Shown here piece after piece: positions 8,284 to 16,174 of a stretch of DNA of 45,725 nt. Numbering within the stretch: position 1 is the stretch's first letter; the number at the start of each line of letters is the position of its first letter. The position numbers and the translations under genes were made by a program. This stretch comes from an uncultured Prevotellaceae bacterium (GTDB lineage Bacteria; Bacteroidota; Bacteroidia; Bacteroidales; Bacteroidaceae). The notes beneath the pieces are model-generated. The model was given only the letters and a program-made list of their open reading frames with translations. It was not told the origin of the DNA and ran no database searches. The stretch lies in NCBI GenBank assembly GCA_900315075.1, contig OMXV01000052.1, forward strand, positions 1-45,725. Reading direction: 5' to 3'.

Positions 8284-8357
8284 TGGACCAGACAGGGCTT
8301 GAACCTGTGACCTCCAGATTATGAGTCTGTTGCTCTAACCAACTGAGCTACAAGTCC
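8284..8357 (-). tRNA. tRNA-Met (anticodon CAT)
   Basis: The minus strand carries a 74-nt cloverleaf. The acceptor arm is GGACTTG with CTGGTCC, with one T-T mismatch. The D stem is GCTC/GAGC, the anticodon loop is CTCATAA, and the T arm has GGTTCAAGCC. The anticodon CAT gives elongator Met, or Ile if the C is modified to lysidine; I favour Met. CCA is not encoded. The defence operon begins about 300 bp beyond the 3' end of this gene, a common position for acquired islands. Confidence 0.85.
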
Positions 8358-8463
8358 GATTTTCTGCTTTCTCGCAGTTTCAGGGTGCAAAGGTAGTGAT
8401 TGAAAGGCGAAAAAACAAATTTTTGCCGAAAAAGTTTTCTATAATCACAAATTATTGGCGTTT

Positions 8464-8497
8464 TTTGGCAGAATACGGTCAGATTTCATTAACTTTG
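8464..8497 (+). promoter_or_regulatory. ruvB promoter (-33 TTTG, -7 TAACTTTG)
   Basis: TTTG at 8464-8467 and TAACTTTG at 8490-8497 are 22 nt apart. Transcription would start near 8502, which puts the ATG at 8536 after a short leader. It also argues against the longer in-frame start at 8455, which lies upstream of the promoter. Confidence 0.6.
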
Positions 8498-8535
8498 GAC
8501 GTTCATTTCGCAAGAAAAACAAAAAGCCATCCATT

Positions 8536-9573
8536 ATGGACGAGAAATTCGACATTAGAAACAATACACCCAACAAGGCCGAGAAAGACTTCGAGAACGC
8601 CCTCCGCCCACTATGTTTTGACGACTTCAGCGGTCAGCAGAATGTGGTGGACAACCTCCGTGTGTTTGTTGAGGCCGCCAAATACCGCGGTGAACCACTC
8701 GACCACACGCTGCTGCACGGTCCTCCCGGACTGGGCAAGACCACCCTGAGCAACATCATCGCCAATGAACTGGGTGTGGGGTTCAAACTCACCAGCGGCC
8801 CTGTGCTCGACAAGCCCGGCGACCTGGCAGGCATCCTCACTTCTCTGGAACCCAACGACGTGCTCTTCATCGACGAGATACACCGCCTGTCGCCCGTGGT
8901 AGAGGAATATCTCTATTCCGCCATGGAAGACTACCGCATCGACATCATGATTGACAAAGGTCCCTCGGCACGCTCCATACAAATCAGCCTCAACCCCTTT
9001 ACCCTCGTGGCTGCCACCACACGAAGCGGACTGCTCACAGCGCCGCTACGGGCACGCTTCGGCATCAATATGCACCTGGAATATTATGAACCTGCTGTCA
9101 TCAAGAAAATTCTGAAACGCTCGGCAGGTATCATGGGAGTGGCAATGGCCGAGGAGGCTGCCGAAGAGATTGCTCGCCGCAGCCGTGGTACGCCCCGTAT
9201 CGCCAATGCCCTGCTGCGCCGTGTGCGCGACTTCGCCCAGGTGCGTGGCAATGGTAACATCGACATCAAGATTGCCAAGATAGCCCTCACCGCACTGAAC
9301 ATCGACGAATATGGCCTCGACGAAATCGACAACAAGATTCTGTTGACCATCATCGACAAGTTCCGTGGCGGTCCGGTGGGCATCACCACTATTGCCACTG
9401 CTATCGGCGAGGATGCCGGCACCGTGGAGGAAGTGTACGAGCCATTCCTCATCATGGAGGGATTCATCAAGCGCACACCACGCGGGCGCATGGTCACACA
9501 CTTAGCCTACCAGCACCTCGGCAGAAATCCCTACCAGGCGAATTACATACAACAAGACCTCTTCGGAGACTAA
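8536..9573 (+). CDS. ruvB: Holliday junction branch migration helicase RuvB
   Basis: The 345-residue protein is a typical RuvB. Walker A GPPGLGKT is at 62-69, Walker B FIDEIH at 111-116, ATTRSG follows as sensor 1, and the C-terminal winged-helix domain contains [16 protein letters not shown]. RuvB forms hexameric rings that drive branch migration with RuvA during recombination. I chose the ATG at 8536 because the family starts with MDEKFD-like residues, and the upstream 27 in-frame residues overlap the promoter. coaD follows 17 bp downstream and is probably co-transcribed. ruvA is not in the window. Confidence 0.97.
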   Translation: MDEKFDIRNNTPNKAEKDFENALRPLCFDDFSGQQNVVDNLRVFVEAAKYRGEPLDHTLLHGPPGLGKTTLSNIIANELGVGFKLTSGPVLDKPGDLAGILTSLEPNDVLFIDEIHRLSPVVEEYLYSAMEDYRIDIMIDKGPSARSIQISLNPFTLVAATTRSGLLTAPLRARFGINMHLEYYEPAVIKKILKRSAGIMGVAMAEEAAEEIARRSRGTPRIANALLRRVRDFAQVRGNGNIDIKIAKIALTALNIDEYGLDEIDNKILLTIIDKFRGGPVGITTIATAIGEDAGTVEEVYEPFLIMEGFIKRTPRGRMVTHLAYQHLGRNPYQANYIQQDLFGD

Positions 9574-9590
9574 CCCCTACCCTATCAGTC

Positions 9591-10034
9591 ATGACAACAG
9601 CAATATTTGTGGGCAGTTTCGACCCTTTCACCATCGGGCACGACGACATCGTAAGACGGGCACTGCAACTGGTTGACCATCTCGTCATCGGCGTGGGCGT
9701 GAACGACCAGAAAAAAAATATGCTCACCACCGAAGAGCGCATCAGCAACATCCAGAAAATCTATCAGGATGAACCACGCATCACCGTGAAAGGATATAGC
9801 GACCTGACCGTGGACTTCGCACGACGCGAGGGAGCAACGGTGGTGGTGAAAGGCGTGAGAAGCGTGAAAGATTTCGAATATGAGCGCGAACAGGCCGACA
9901 TCAACCGCCGCATCGGTGGGTTGGAAACCATCCTCCTCTGCGCCGACCCCACCAAAGCCATGGTCAGCTCCACCTTCGTCCGTACTCTGGCGCAATATGG
10001 AAAAGATACCAGCGAGTGGAGGCCGGGGGGTTAG
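9591..10034 (+). CDS. coaD: phosphopantetheine adenylyltransferase
   Basis: CoaD joins ATP and 4'-phosphopantetheine to give dephospho-CoA, the penultimate step of coenzyme A synthesis. At 147 residues it has the nucleotidyltransferase (T/H)xGH motif as TIGH (14-17), KGVRSVKDFEYE in the middle and VSSTFVR near the C-terminus. It lies 17 bp after ruvB. The last codons and the TAG stop (10032-10034) fall inside the first unit of a 7-bp repeat array, so the C-terminus (WRPGG) may have been set by repeat insertion and may differ from relatives. Confidence 0.96.
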   Translation: MTTAIFVGSFDPFTIGHDDIVRRALQLVDHLVIGVGVNDQKKNMLTTEERISNIQKIYQDEPRITVKGYSDLTVDFARREGATVVVKGVRSVKDFEYEREQADINRRIGGLETILLCADPTKAMVSSTFVRTLAQYGKDTSEWRPGG

Positions 10035-10063
10035 GGGTAAGAGGTAAGAGGTAAGAGATTACC
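10028..10063 (-). repeat. 7-bp repeat array (CTTACCT family, minus orientation) with AGATTACC boundary
   Basis: Four 7-bp units read GGGTTAG, GGGTAAG, AGGTAAG, AGGTAAG, then the array ends in AGATTACC (10056-10063). The reverse complement of this end, GGTAATCT, heads the array at 10774-10802. A degenerate form (GTAATCT) precedes the array inside the gene at 12499-12603. The first unit supplies the coaD stop codon. Confidence 0.85.
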
Positions 10064-10119
10064 TCTGCTGCTCTCGAAAGGAATGGTTGCGGCGACGGCA
10101 AAACCGTCGCATACGGTTA

Positions 10120-10180
10120 GGCTTCAATAACTCATCATATTACTCCCCTCGCCCTTCGGGGAGGGGTTGGGGGTAAGGCT
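10120..10180 (+). repeat. REP-like dispersed element, copy 1
   Basis: The core is ACTCATCATAT plus a GC-rich hairpin with CCCCTC/GAGGGG arms and a CCCTTCGGG inner loop, ending in TAAGGCT. Near-identical copies are at 19050-19106 (same strand) and 33611-33660 (opposite strand). A separate 7-bp-stem hairpin (GCGACGG/CCGTCGC) lies just upstream at 10092-10110. Both may act as transcript ends for ruvB-coaD. Confidence 0.75.
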
Positions 10181-10197
10181 TTTTAAATAACACAAAA

Positions 10198-10629
10198 ATG
10201 ATTACCTATAGCAATGAGGGCGTCAGTATGCCCAAAATCAAGCGGCGTGCAATTACAGCATGGATTAAGGCTGTGGCCGCATCATACAACCGAAAAGTGG
10301 GAGAAGTGGGATACCTCTTCTGCAACGATGAAAAAATACTGGAAGTGAACCAACAATACCTGGGTCACGACTACTACACCGATATCATCACCTTCGACTA
10401 TGACGAGGGGGATGTTATCAATGGTGATATCGTCATCTCTCTCGATACCGTACGCTCCAATGCCGCCCAACAAGGCACTGAATATATGGATGAACTACAC
10501 CGCGTCATCATCCACGGCATCCTCCACCTCTGTGGCATCAACGACAAAGCACCGGGTGAGCGCGAAATCATGGAAGCCGCTGAAAACAAAGCGCTGGCTA
10601 TGTTTAAAGGGGAGTTAAAGGGTAGTTAA
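10198..10629 (+). CDS. ybeY: endoribonuclease YbeY (rRNA maturation)
   Basis: YbeY is a zinc-dependent single-strand endoribonuclease needed for 16S rRNA 3' end processing and ribosome quality control. The 143-residue protein contains YTDIITFDY (about 62-70) and the metal motif HGILHLCGIND. The usual third His is Asp here, as I recall for other Bacteroidetes members. The start at 10198 (MITYSNEGV) fits family N-termini. The C-terminal residues KGS and the stop (TAA at 10627-10629) lie inside an 11-bp tandem repeat. Inverted 7-bp arrays flank the gene at 10028-10063 and 10774-10802. Confidence 0.94.
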   Translation: MITYSNEGVSMPKIKRRAITAWIKAVAASYNRKVGEVGYLFCNDEKILEVNQQYLGHDYYTDIITFDYDEGDVINGDIVISLDTVRSNAAQQGTEYMDELHRVIIHGILHLCGINDKAPGEREIMEAAENKALAMFKGELKGS

Positions 10630-10656
10630 AGAGTAGTTAAAGAGTAGTTAAAGGGA
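10613..10656 (+). repeat. 11-bp tandem repeat, four units, at the ybeY stop
   Basis: Four units of AGTTAAAGAGT type (10613, 10624, 10635, 10646). The stop codon of ybeY sits in the second unit. The array continues into GGGACATTACC. An inverted copy of the whole array, also four units and with the same flank type, is at 18527-18570. The gap 10657-10720 also holds a short ATATCGTT-type repeat (about 10683-10711). Confidence 0.85.
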
Positions 10657-10720
10657 CATTACCAATTGAAGATTGATTTTTTCGTTATATCGTTATATCG
10701 ATATATCGTTATGACGAAGC

Positions 10721-10755
10721 ACTCCTAACTTCTAACTCCTAACTTTTAACTCCTA
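10721..10755 (+). repeat. 7-bp tandem repeat (ACTCCTA family), five units
   Basis: Units read ACTCCTA, ACTTCTA, ACTCCTA, ACTTTTA, ACTCCTA and run into ACTAAATAA. Related arrays are at 18052-18072 (same strand) and at 18455-18468 and 19017-19037 (opposite strand). The tail ACTAAATAA also ends the 8-bp array at 19113-19152. Confidence 0.8.
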
Positions 10756-10773
10756 ACTAAATAAAGCCGCAGT

Positions 10774-10802
10774 GGTAATCTCTTACCTCTCACCTCTTAC
10801 CT
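10774..10802 (+). repeat. 7-bp repeat array (CTTACCT family) with GGTAATCT head
   Basis: The head GGTAATCT (10774-10781) is followed by CTTACCT, CTCACCT, CTTACCT. It is an inverted partner of the array at 10028-10063, so the two bracket ybeY. Further C-rich, loosely matching units run to about 10836. No promoter for the next gene is obvious in 10803-10864. Confidence 0.8.
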
Positions 10803-10864
10803 CTAAGATACTCCTAACTTACCCCCCTCACCTCTGAAAAAAACGAATAAGAATAAAAAATTCA

Positions 10865-11632
10865 ATGAAAAAGATACTTTTTGCGGCAGCAATGCTGATT
10901 GCCTGCACTGGGACATCCATGAAGACCGTCATGGCACAAGATGAGGCATCTGACAACAAACAAGCCGCACCTCAAGACACGATAGAGCAACCCGCACAGC
11001 CACCACTGAGCAAGACGGCACAGTCGATGGCGGCACAGGGAATGGTCAACGTTCACGATGTGGACTCCACCATCGAGGTAAGTCTGATGTATTCACGTCC
11101 CGACAACTTCACAGGGCGCATCCTCTACGATGACCTGCGAGAGGCGTACCTACATCCCAAAGCCGCCAAGGCACTCGCCATGGCACAGCAGCGCCTCAGG
11201 GAGTTGCACCCAGAGCTTACCCTCATCATCTTCGATGCCACACGCCCGATGAGCGTTCAGCAGAAAATGTGGGACGTGGTGAAGAACACCTCCAAATACA
11301 TCTACGTGAGCAACCCTGCCCGCGGTGGGGGCATGCACAACTACGGTATGGCCGTAGATATCTCCATCTGCCGTGTCGGCGGCAACATTCCCAATGCCAT
11401 CGATACCATCCCCATGGGAGCTACCGTGGATTTCATGGGCGACCTGGCTCACACCGACCATGAAGACCTGCTCGTGGCACGCCACCGCATGACAGAGGAG
11501 GCACGCACCAACCGAAAGTTGTTGCGCGAGGTGATGGCCGTGGGAGGCTTCAAGGTGCTGCGCACAGAATGGTGGCACTTCAACCTCTGCACACGCGAGG
11601 AAGCAAAACGCAACTACAAGGTTATCAAATGA
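10865..11632 (+). CDS. secreted D-alanyl-D-alanine dipeptidase (VanX/DdpX-like, peptidase M15D)
   Basis: The 255-residue protein has a signal peptide (MKKILFAAAMLIACTG) and a low-complexity linker to about residue 50. The catalytic domain has RPMSVQQKMW (Arg127), HNYGMAVD with zinc ligands His158 and Asp165, and EWWHF with Glu235 and His238. This is the full VanX active-site set. Enzymes of this class hydrolyse the free D-Ala-D-Ala dipeptide. A periplasmic form would recycle or scavenge cell-wall peptides and need not confer vancomycin resistance; no vanH or vanA neighbour is present. The stop overlaps the next gene's start (ATGA). Confidence 0.92.
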   Translation: MKKILFAAAMLIACTGTSMKTVMAQDEASDNKQAAPQDTIEQPAQPPLSKTAQSMAAQGMVNVHDVDSTIEVSLMYSRPDNFTGRILYDDLREAYLHPKAAKALAMAQQRLRELHPELTLIIFDATRPMSVQQKMWDVVKNTSKYIYVSNPARGGGMHNYGMAVDISICRVGGNIPNAIDTIPMGATVDFMGDLAHTDHEDLLVARHRMTEEARTNRKLLREVMAVGGFKVLRTEWWHFNLCTREEAKRNYKVIK

Positions 11633-12975
11633 CCGACGAAAAGACCAGGTTGTTCATCGCTGCACACCGCCATGAGGATGTGCGAAAACTGGCACTGCAA
11701 GCCTCACGCCATCCCGATGTGGACATGGCCACCGCGCTCTGTCAGATAGCTGGTTGGCAAGCGGCAAAACAGAAAATCCCCACCTGGGCTGCCATCGACG
11801 ACATCGCCTATCCCCAACATCTGTCGATGGAGCAATGCTCGTCGGAACATACCGCACAATATAAAGCAGACATCTGCCAACGGCTCTTGGCGGATGCCAC
11901 TCACCCAACCACCCTTATCGACCTCACAGGAGGCTTAGGGGTGGATTTTGCTTTCATGGCAAAGCATTTCCACCGTGCCACCTATGTTGAACAACAGGAA
12001 TACCTCTGCGATATCGCACAACATAACCTGCCACTGCTCGGAATCGACCATGTCAACGTCGTTTGCACTGACTGCACCACAGCACTTGGCGACATCCACG
12101 ATGCCGACTTCATCTTCATCGACCCAGCACGACGCGACCAAAACGGCGCACGCACCTTTGCCATCGCCGACTGTACACCCGACGTGCTGGCAATCGAAGA
12201 CCAACTGCTCGAAAAAGCGCAATGGGTGATGATTAAACTCTCGCCTATGCTCGACTGGCACAAGACGATGGACGACCTGCAACAAAACCATCCCAACGTG
12301 GTGAGGGAAATACATATCGTAGCGGTTGGAAATGAGTGCAAGGAACTACTCTTCGTGCTATCAACTCACCAACTTACCAACTCAAGAACTCAAGAACTCA
12401 CCAACTCACCCACCCTCTATTGCCACAACGATGAACAGGAATTTGTTTGTGAGTTAGGAGTTCAGGCGTTCAGGACAGACAGGAGTAATCTCTCCCCCCT
12501 TACCCCTCACCCCTCACCCCTCACCTCTTACCTCTCACCTCTTACCTCTAACCCCTCACCCCTTACCTCTCACCCCTCACCCCTCACCTCTAACCTCTCA
12601 CCCCTAAAAATATCATATCTCTACGAGCCAAATGCCGCCATTATGAAAGCTGGCTGTTTTGCCGAACTTATCCAGCGATGGCCCGTGTGGCAGTTGGCTC
12701 CCAACAGCCATCTTTTTTTCTCATCAGAAGAGCTCCCCGACTTCCCCGGCCGCGCTTTCCAAGTGACAGGCATGGGCACGATGAACAAACGACAACTCAA
12801 GGCACTCACCGCTGGCATCGAAAAAGCCAACATCACCGTCAGGAATTTCCCACTCAGCGTTGCAGAACTACGCCGTCGACTGAAAATCAAAGACGGTGGC
12901 GACCATTATATCTTCGCCTCCACCACCGAAGACAACACACACATGCTGTTTGTGTGCAGAAAAACACAAAAATGA
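11629..12975 (+). CDS. PG_1098-like class I methyltransferase with THUMP-like C-terminus, carrying in-frame repeat arrays
   Basis: I chose the ATG at 11629 because it forms an ATGA overlap with the dipeptidase stop and gives a family-like N-terminus (448 residues). A SAM-binding Rossmann domain has LIDLTGGLGVDF as motif I and FIFIDPARRD as a DPPY-like motif. Past residue 300 come YLYEPNAAIMKAG and a THUMP-like C-terminal domain with GRAFQV and MNKRQLKAL. The family is widespread in Bacteroidetes and is presumed to modify RNA; the substrate is unknown. Between ELLFVL and YLYEPN two repeat tracts sit in frame: six 8-bp units (16 codons) and fifteen 7-bp units (35 codons). The second encodes a Pro/Ser/Thr-rich 7-residue period (TSHPSPL type). 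The tracts probably form a disordered loop. Confidence 0.85.
   Translation: MTDEKTRLFIAAHRHEDVRKLALQASRHPDVDMATALCQIAGWQAAKQKIPTWAAIDDIAYPQHLSMEQCSSEHTAQYKADICQRLLADATHPTTLIDLTGGLGVDFAFMAKHFHRATYVEQQEYLCDIAQHNLPLLGIDHVNVVCTDCTTALGDIHDADFIFIDPARRDQNGARTFAIADCTPDVLAIEDQLLEKAQWVMIKLSPMLDWHKTMDDLQQNHPNVVREIHIVAVGNECKELLFVLSTHQLTNSRTQELTNSPTLYCHNDEQEFVCELGVQAFRTDRSNLSPLTPHPSPLTSYLSPLTSNPSPLTSHPSPLTSNLSPLKISYLYEPNAAIMKAGCFAELIQRWPVWQLAPNSHLFFSSEELPDFPGRAFQVTGMGTMNKRQLKALTAGIEKANITVRNFPLSVAELRRRLKIKDGGDHYIFASTTEDNTHMLFVCRKTQK
12362..12409 (+). repeat. 8-bp tandem repeat, six units, inside the methyltransferase gene
   Basis: Units are CAACTCAC, CAACTTAC, CAACTCAA, GAACTCAA, GAACTCAC, CAACTCAC. The 48 bp equal 16 codons, so the frame is kept. 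They encode a Gln/Thr/Asn/Ser-rich stretch. The unit resembles the intergenic array at 19113-19152 in length and style but differs in sequence. Confidence 0.9.
12499..12603 (+). repeat. 7-bp tandem repeat, fifteen units, inside the methyltransferase gene
   Basis: Fifteen uninterrupted units of CTNACCY (CTCACCC, CTTACCT, CTAACCC and similar) give 105 bp, exactly 35 codons. The same unit family forms the intergenic arrays at 10028-10063 and 10774-10802. A GTAATCTCT sequence a few bases upstream (about 12486-12494) resembles the GGTAATCT head of those arrays, so this looks like an intergenic repeat that entered a gene. Confidence 0.93.
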
Positions 12976-12984
12976 CAAATAAAT

Positions 12985-13015
12985 TTTGTCATGTCGCTGA
13001 TTTTATGTACTTTTG
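12985..13015 (+). promoter_or_regulatory. promoter of the acetyltransferase-parE-S41 operon
   Basis: TTTG at 12985-12988 and TACTTTTG at 13008-13015 are separated by exactly 19 nt, a full consensus match. Predicted transcription starts near 13020, about 44 nt before the ATG at 13064. A second TATATTTG lies at 13021-13028. The -33 box is only about 10 bp past the preceding stop codon. Confidence 0.75.
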
Positions 13016-13063
13016 TCGGGTATATTTGATTGGAAATCATTGTCACATTAGAATTCACACAAT

Positions 13064-14212
13064 ATGTCTTCCGTTACGATAAAAAAAGTAGAGACCAAAA
13101 AAGATCTCAAACGATTCATCGAATTCCATTACGAACTGTATAAGGACGACCCCTACGATGCGCCCAACCTGTACAGCGATGACCTGCACACACTCAGCAA
13201 GGACAAAAACGCGGCTTTCGACTTCTGTGAGTCGGAATACTATTTAGCATACAAAGATGGTAAACTACGTGGGCGCGTGGCTGCCATCATCAACCACAAA
13301 GCCAATGAAAGATGGCAACGAAAAATGGTCAGATTCGGATGGATTGACTTCTACGACGACATCGAGGTTTCGACAGCACTTTTGGATGCCGTCACAGAAT
13401 ACGGAAGAGCCAAGGGCATGGACGAAATGGTGGGACCTCTCGGATTCACCGACATGGACCCCGAGGGTATGCTCACCGACGGCTTCGACCAGTTGGGCAC
13501 CATGGCCACACTCTACAACTACCCTTACTACCCCAAGCACATCGAGAAAATCGGCGGCTTCGAAAAAGACAACGACTATGTGGAATGTAAAGTGATGATT
13601 CCCGACCAGGTGCCTGAGCGATATGCCAAAATCGCAGATATGATTCAGCGCCGCTACAACCTCCACGTGAAGAAAATCACCAAGAAGGATGTCTATGAGG
13701 GTGGCTACGGCGTGAAAATCTTCCAGACACTCAATGAGAGCATGAAAAACCTCTACCAATATTCAGAACTGTCGGAACGACAAATCCAGCAATATGTGGA
13801 TATGTATCTGCCATTTGCCGACCTCAGTCTGATGACCGTCATAGAAGACTGGAGCGTGGAGCCTCATAAGATTGTGGGTGCCGGACTCACTATTCCCTCG
13901 CTCACCAAGGCACTACAGAAATGCCACAAAGGACGTCTGTGGCCCTTCGGCTGGTGGCACCTGCTGAGAGCCATCAAATACCACAAGACCAATATTGTCG
14001 ATTTGCTGCTCGTCGGCGTGCTGCCCGAATATCGCCGCAAAGGTGCCAACGCACTGCTCTTTTCCGACCTCATCCCAAGGTATGTAGCCTATGGTTTTGA
14101 GTGGGGCGAGACCCATGTAGAAATGGAAACCAACGCCAACGTGCAGAGTCAGTGGGAAATCTTCGACACCTCCATCCACAAACGCCGCAGATGCTATAAG
14201 AAGAAAATTTAA
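13064..14212 (+). CDS. GNAT-like N-acyltransferase family protein
   Basis: The 382-residue cytosolic protein has the look of a two-domain GNAT-type acyltransferase: an N-terminal part with YYLAYKDGKLRGRVAAIINHKAN, and a C-terminal acetyl-CoA-binding-like segment LLLVGVLPEYRRKGANALLF, followed by ETNANVQSQW. It resembles the long GNAT-like proteins (YghO-like) common in Bacteroidetes. The substrate is unknown. The stop is 3 bp before parE, so it is the first gene of the operon with parE and the S41 protease. Confidence 0.8.
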   Translation: MSSVTIKKVETKKDLKRFIEFHYELYKDDPYDAPNLYSDDLHTLSKDKNAAFDFCESEYYLAYKDGKLRGRVAAIINHKANERWQRKMVRFGWIDFYDDIEVSTALLDAVTEYGRAKGMDEMVGPLGFTDMDPEGMLTDGFDQLGTMATLYNYPYYPKHIEKIGGFEKDNDYVECKVMIPDQVPERYAKIADMIQRRYNLHVKKITKKDVYEGGYGVKIFQTLNESMKNLYQYSELSERQIQQYVDMYLPFADLSLMTVIEDWSVEPHKIVGAGLTIPSLTKALQKCHKGRLWPFGWWHLLRAIKYHKTNIVDLLLVGVLPEYRRKGANALLFSDLIPRYVAYGFEWGETHVEMETNANVQSQWEIFDTSIHKRRRCYKKKI

Positions 14213-14215
14213 GTT

Positions 14216-16174
14216 ATGCAAGAAGAAAACGACATATTTTCACCCGAGAATCAACAGACTGAATATACCGATGAGAATATCCGCACGCTCACCGGTATCG
14301 AACATATCCGTACCCGCCCAGGCATGTATATCGGCCGGTTGGGAGACGGTTCATTGCCTGAGGATGGCATCTATGTGCTGCTGAAGGAAGTCATCGACAA
14401 CTCCATCGATGAGTTTAAGATGAATGCCGGCAAGCGCATCGAAATCGACATCACCGACAACCTCCAGGTGAGCGTCCGCGACTATGGCCGCGGCATCCCC
14501 CAGGGAAAGCTCATCGATGCCGTCAGCGTGCTCAACACCGGCGGTAAATACGACTCCAAAGCATTTAAGAAGAGCGTCGGACTCAATGGCGTAGGCGTGA
14601 AAGCCGTCAACGCACTCAGTTCGCGCTTCGAGGTAAAATCCTACCGCGAGGGGCAGGTGCGCTCCGCCGTCTTCGAGCGAGGCGAGCTACAGTCGGACGT
14701 GACAGAAGCCACACAGGACGAAAACGGCACCTACATCTGGTTTGAGCCCGACAACACCATGTTCAAGAACTACCGTTTCCACGACGACATCGTGGAGAAC
14801 ATGTTGCGCAACTACACCTACCTGAACACAGGCCTTACCATCATGTACAACGGCCGGCGAATCCTCAGCCGCAACGGACTCGAAGACCTGCTCAACGATA
14901 CGATGACCTCGCAGGGCATCTACCCCATCATACACATGAAAGGCGAGGACATCGAGATAGCCTTTACGCACACCAACCAGTATGGCGAGGAGTACCACTC
15001 GTTTGTCAATGGTCAGCACACCACACAGGGTGGCACACACCAAAGTGCTTTCAAGGAGCATATCGCCAAAACCATCAAGGAATTTGCCGGTAAAAACTTC
15101 GAATACGTTGACATCCGCAACGGTCTGGTAGCAGCCATCGCCGTCAACATCGAGGAACCCATGTTTGAGAGTCAGACGAAAATCAAACTCGGTTCGCTGA
15201 CCATGAGTCCCGACGGTGTGTCGGTGAACAAATATGTGGGCGACTTCATCAAACAGGAGGTGGACAATTTCCTGCATAAACACCCTGACGTGGCAGAGGC
15301 CATGATACAGAAAATCGGCGAGAGCGAAAAAGAACGCAAGGCTATGGCCGGCGTGACAAAAATGGCACGCGAGCGAGCCAAGAAAGCCAACCTGCATAAC
15401 CGCAAGCTACGCGACTGCCGCATCCACTACAGCGACACCAAGAACGACCGCAAGGAAGAAAGTTGTATTTTCATCACCGAGGGCGACTCTGCCAGCGGCA
15501 GCATCACCAAAAGCCGCGACGTCAACACCCAGGCGGTGTTCTCGCTCCGTGGCAAGCCACTCAACTCCTACGGACTCACCAAGAAAGTGGTGTATGAGAA
15601 CGAGGAGTTCAATCTGCTGCAGGCTGCCCTCGACATCGAAGACGGCCTCGACACACTGCGCTACAACAAAGTCATCGTGGCCACCGATGCCGATGTCGAT
15701 GGCATGCACATCCGTCTGCTCATCATCACCTTCTTCCTGCAGTTCTTCCCCGACCTCATCAAGAAAGGACATGTGTATGTCTTGCAGACACCGCTGTTCC
15801 GTGTGCGCAACCGCCGCACGAAAATCAAGAACAAGCAAATCGTGGCCGAAGCCGACAGCAAACTTGCGCCCAACGAGAAAAAGAGCGACTTCGTGGTGAG
15901 ATACTGCTACAGCGACGAAGAACGACAGGAGGCCATCCGCGACCTGGGTCCCGACCCGGAAATCACTCGCTTCAAGGGACTGGGAGAAATCTCACCCGAC
16001 GAATTTGTGCATTTCATCGGTCCTGAAATCCGACTTGAACAAGTGACACTACATAAGAACGACCAAGTGCAGAAACTGCTCGAATACTACATGGGCAAGA
16101 ACACCATGGAGCGACAAAACTTTATCATCGACAATCTGGTCGTAGAAGAAGACATACCTGAAGAAGAAATATGA
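14216..16174 (+). CDS. parE: DNA topoisomerase IV subunit B
   Basis: ParE supplies the ATPase half of topoisomerase IV, which unlinks daughter chromosomes. The 652-residue protein has a GHKL ATPase ([42 protein letters not shown]) and a TOPRIM domain with EGDSASGS (Glu422) and DADVDG (from Asp491). The length and N-terminus fit ParE better than GyrB, and in Bacteroidales parE commonly neighbours an S41 protease. parC is not in the window. The stop overlaps the protease start by 4 bp (ATGA). Confidence 0.93.
   Translation: MQEENDIFSPENQQTEYTDENIRTLTGIEHIRTRPGMYIGRLGDGSLPEDGIYVLLKEVIDNSIDEFKMNAGKRIEIDITDNLQVSVRDYGRGIPQGKLIDAVSVLNTGGKYDSKAFKKSVGLNGVGVKAVNALSSRFEVKSYREGQVRSAVFERGELQSDVTEATQDENGTYIWFEPDNTMFKNYRFHDDIVENMLRNYTYLNTGLTIMYNGRRILSRNGLEDLLNDTMTSQGIYPIIHMKGEDIEIAFTHTNQYGEEYHSFVNGQHTTQGGTHQSAFKEHIAKTIKEFAGKNFEYVDIRNGLVAAIAVNIEEPMFESQTKIKLGSLTMSPDGVSVNKYVGDFIKQEVDNFLHKHPDVAEAMIQKIGESEKERKAMAGVTKMARERAKKANLHNRKLRDCRIHYSDTKNDRKEESCIFITEGDSASGSITKSRDVNTQAVFSLRGKPLNSYGLTKKVVYENEEFNLLQAALDIEDGLDTLRYNKVIVATDADVDGMHIRLLIITFFLQFFPDLIKKGHVYVLQTPLFRVRNRRTKIKNKQIVAEADSKLAPNEKKSDFVVRYCYSDEERQEAIRDLGPDPEITRFKGLGEISPDEFVHFIGPEIRLEQVTLHKNDQVQKLLEYYMGKNTMERQNFIIDNLVVEEDIPEEEI

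Noticed and set aside
8455-8535. Longer N-terminus for RuvB
   Set aside because: The 27 extra residues are not RuvB-like and overlap a consensus promoter.
10865-11632. Vancomycin resistance determinant
   Set aside because: Only the dipeptidase is present, with a signal peptide; there are no vanH or vanA neighbours.
12499-12603. Telomere-like CCCTAA repeats
   Set aside because: The 7-bp unit is CTNACCY, sits inside a gene in frame, and the chromosome is bacterial; similarity is superficial.
14216-16174. GyrB instead of ParE
   Set aside because: The N-terminus and the S41 neighbour fit topoisomerase IV subunit B; without an alignment a small doubt remains.
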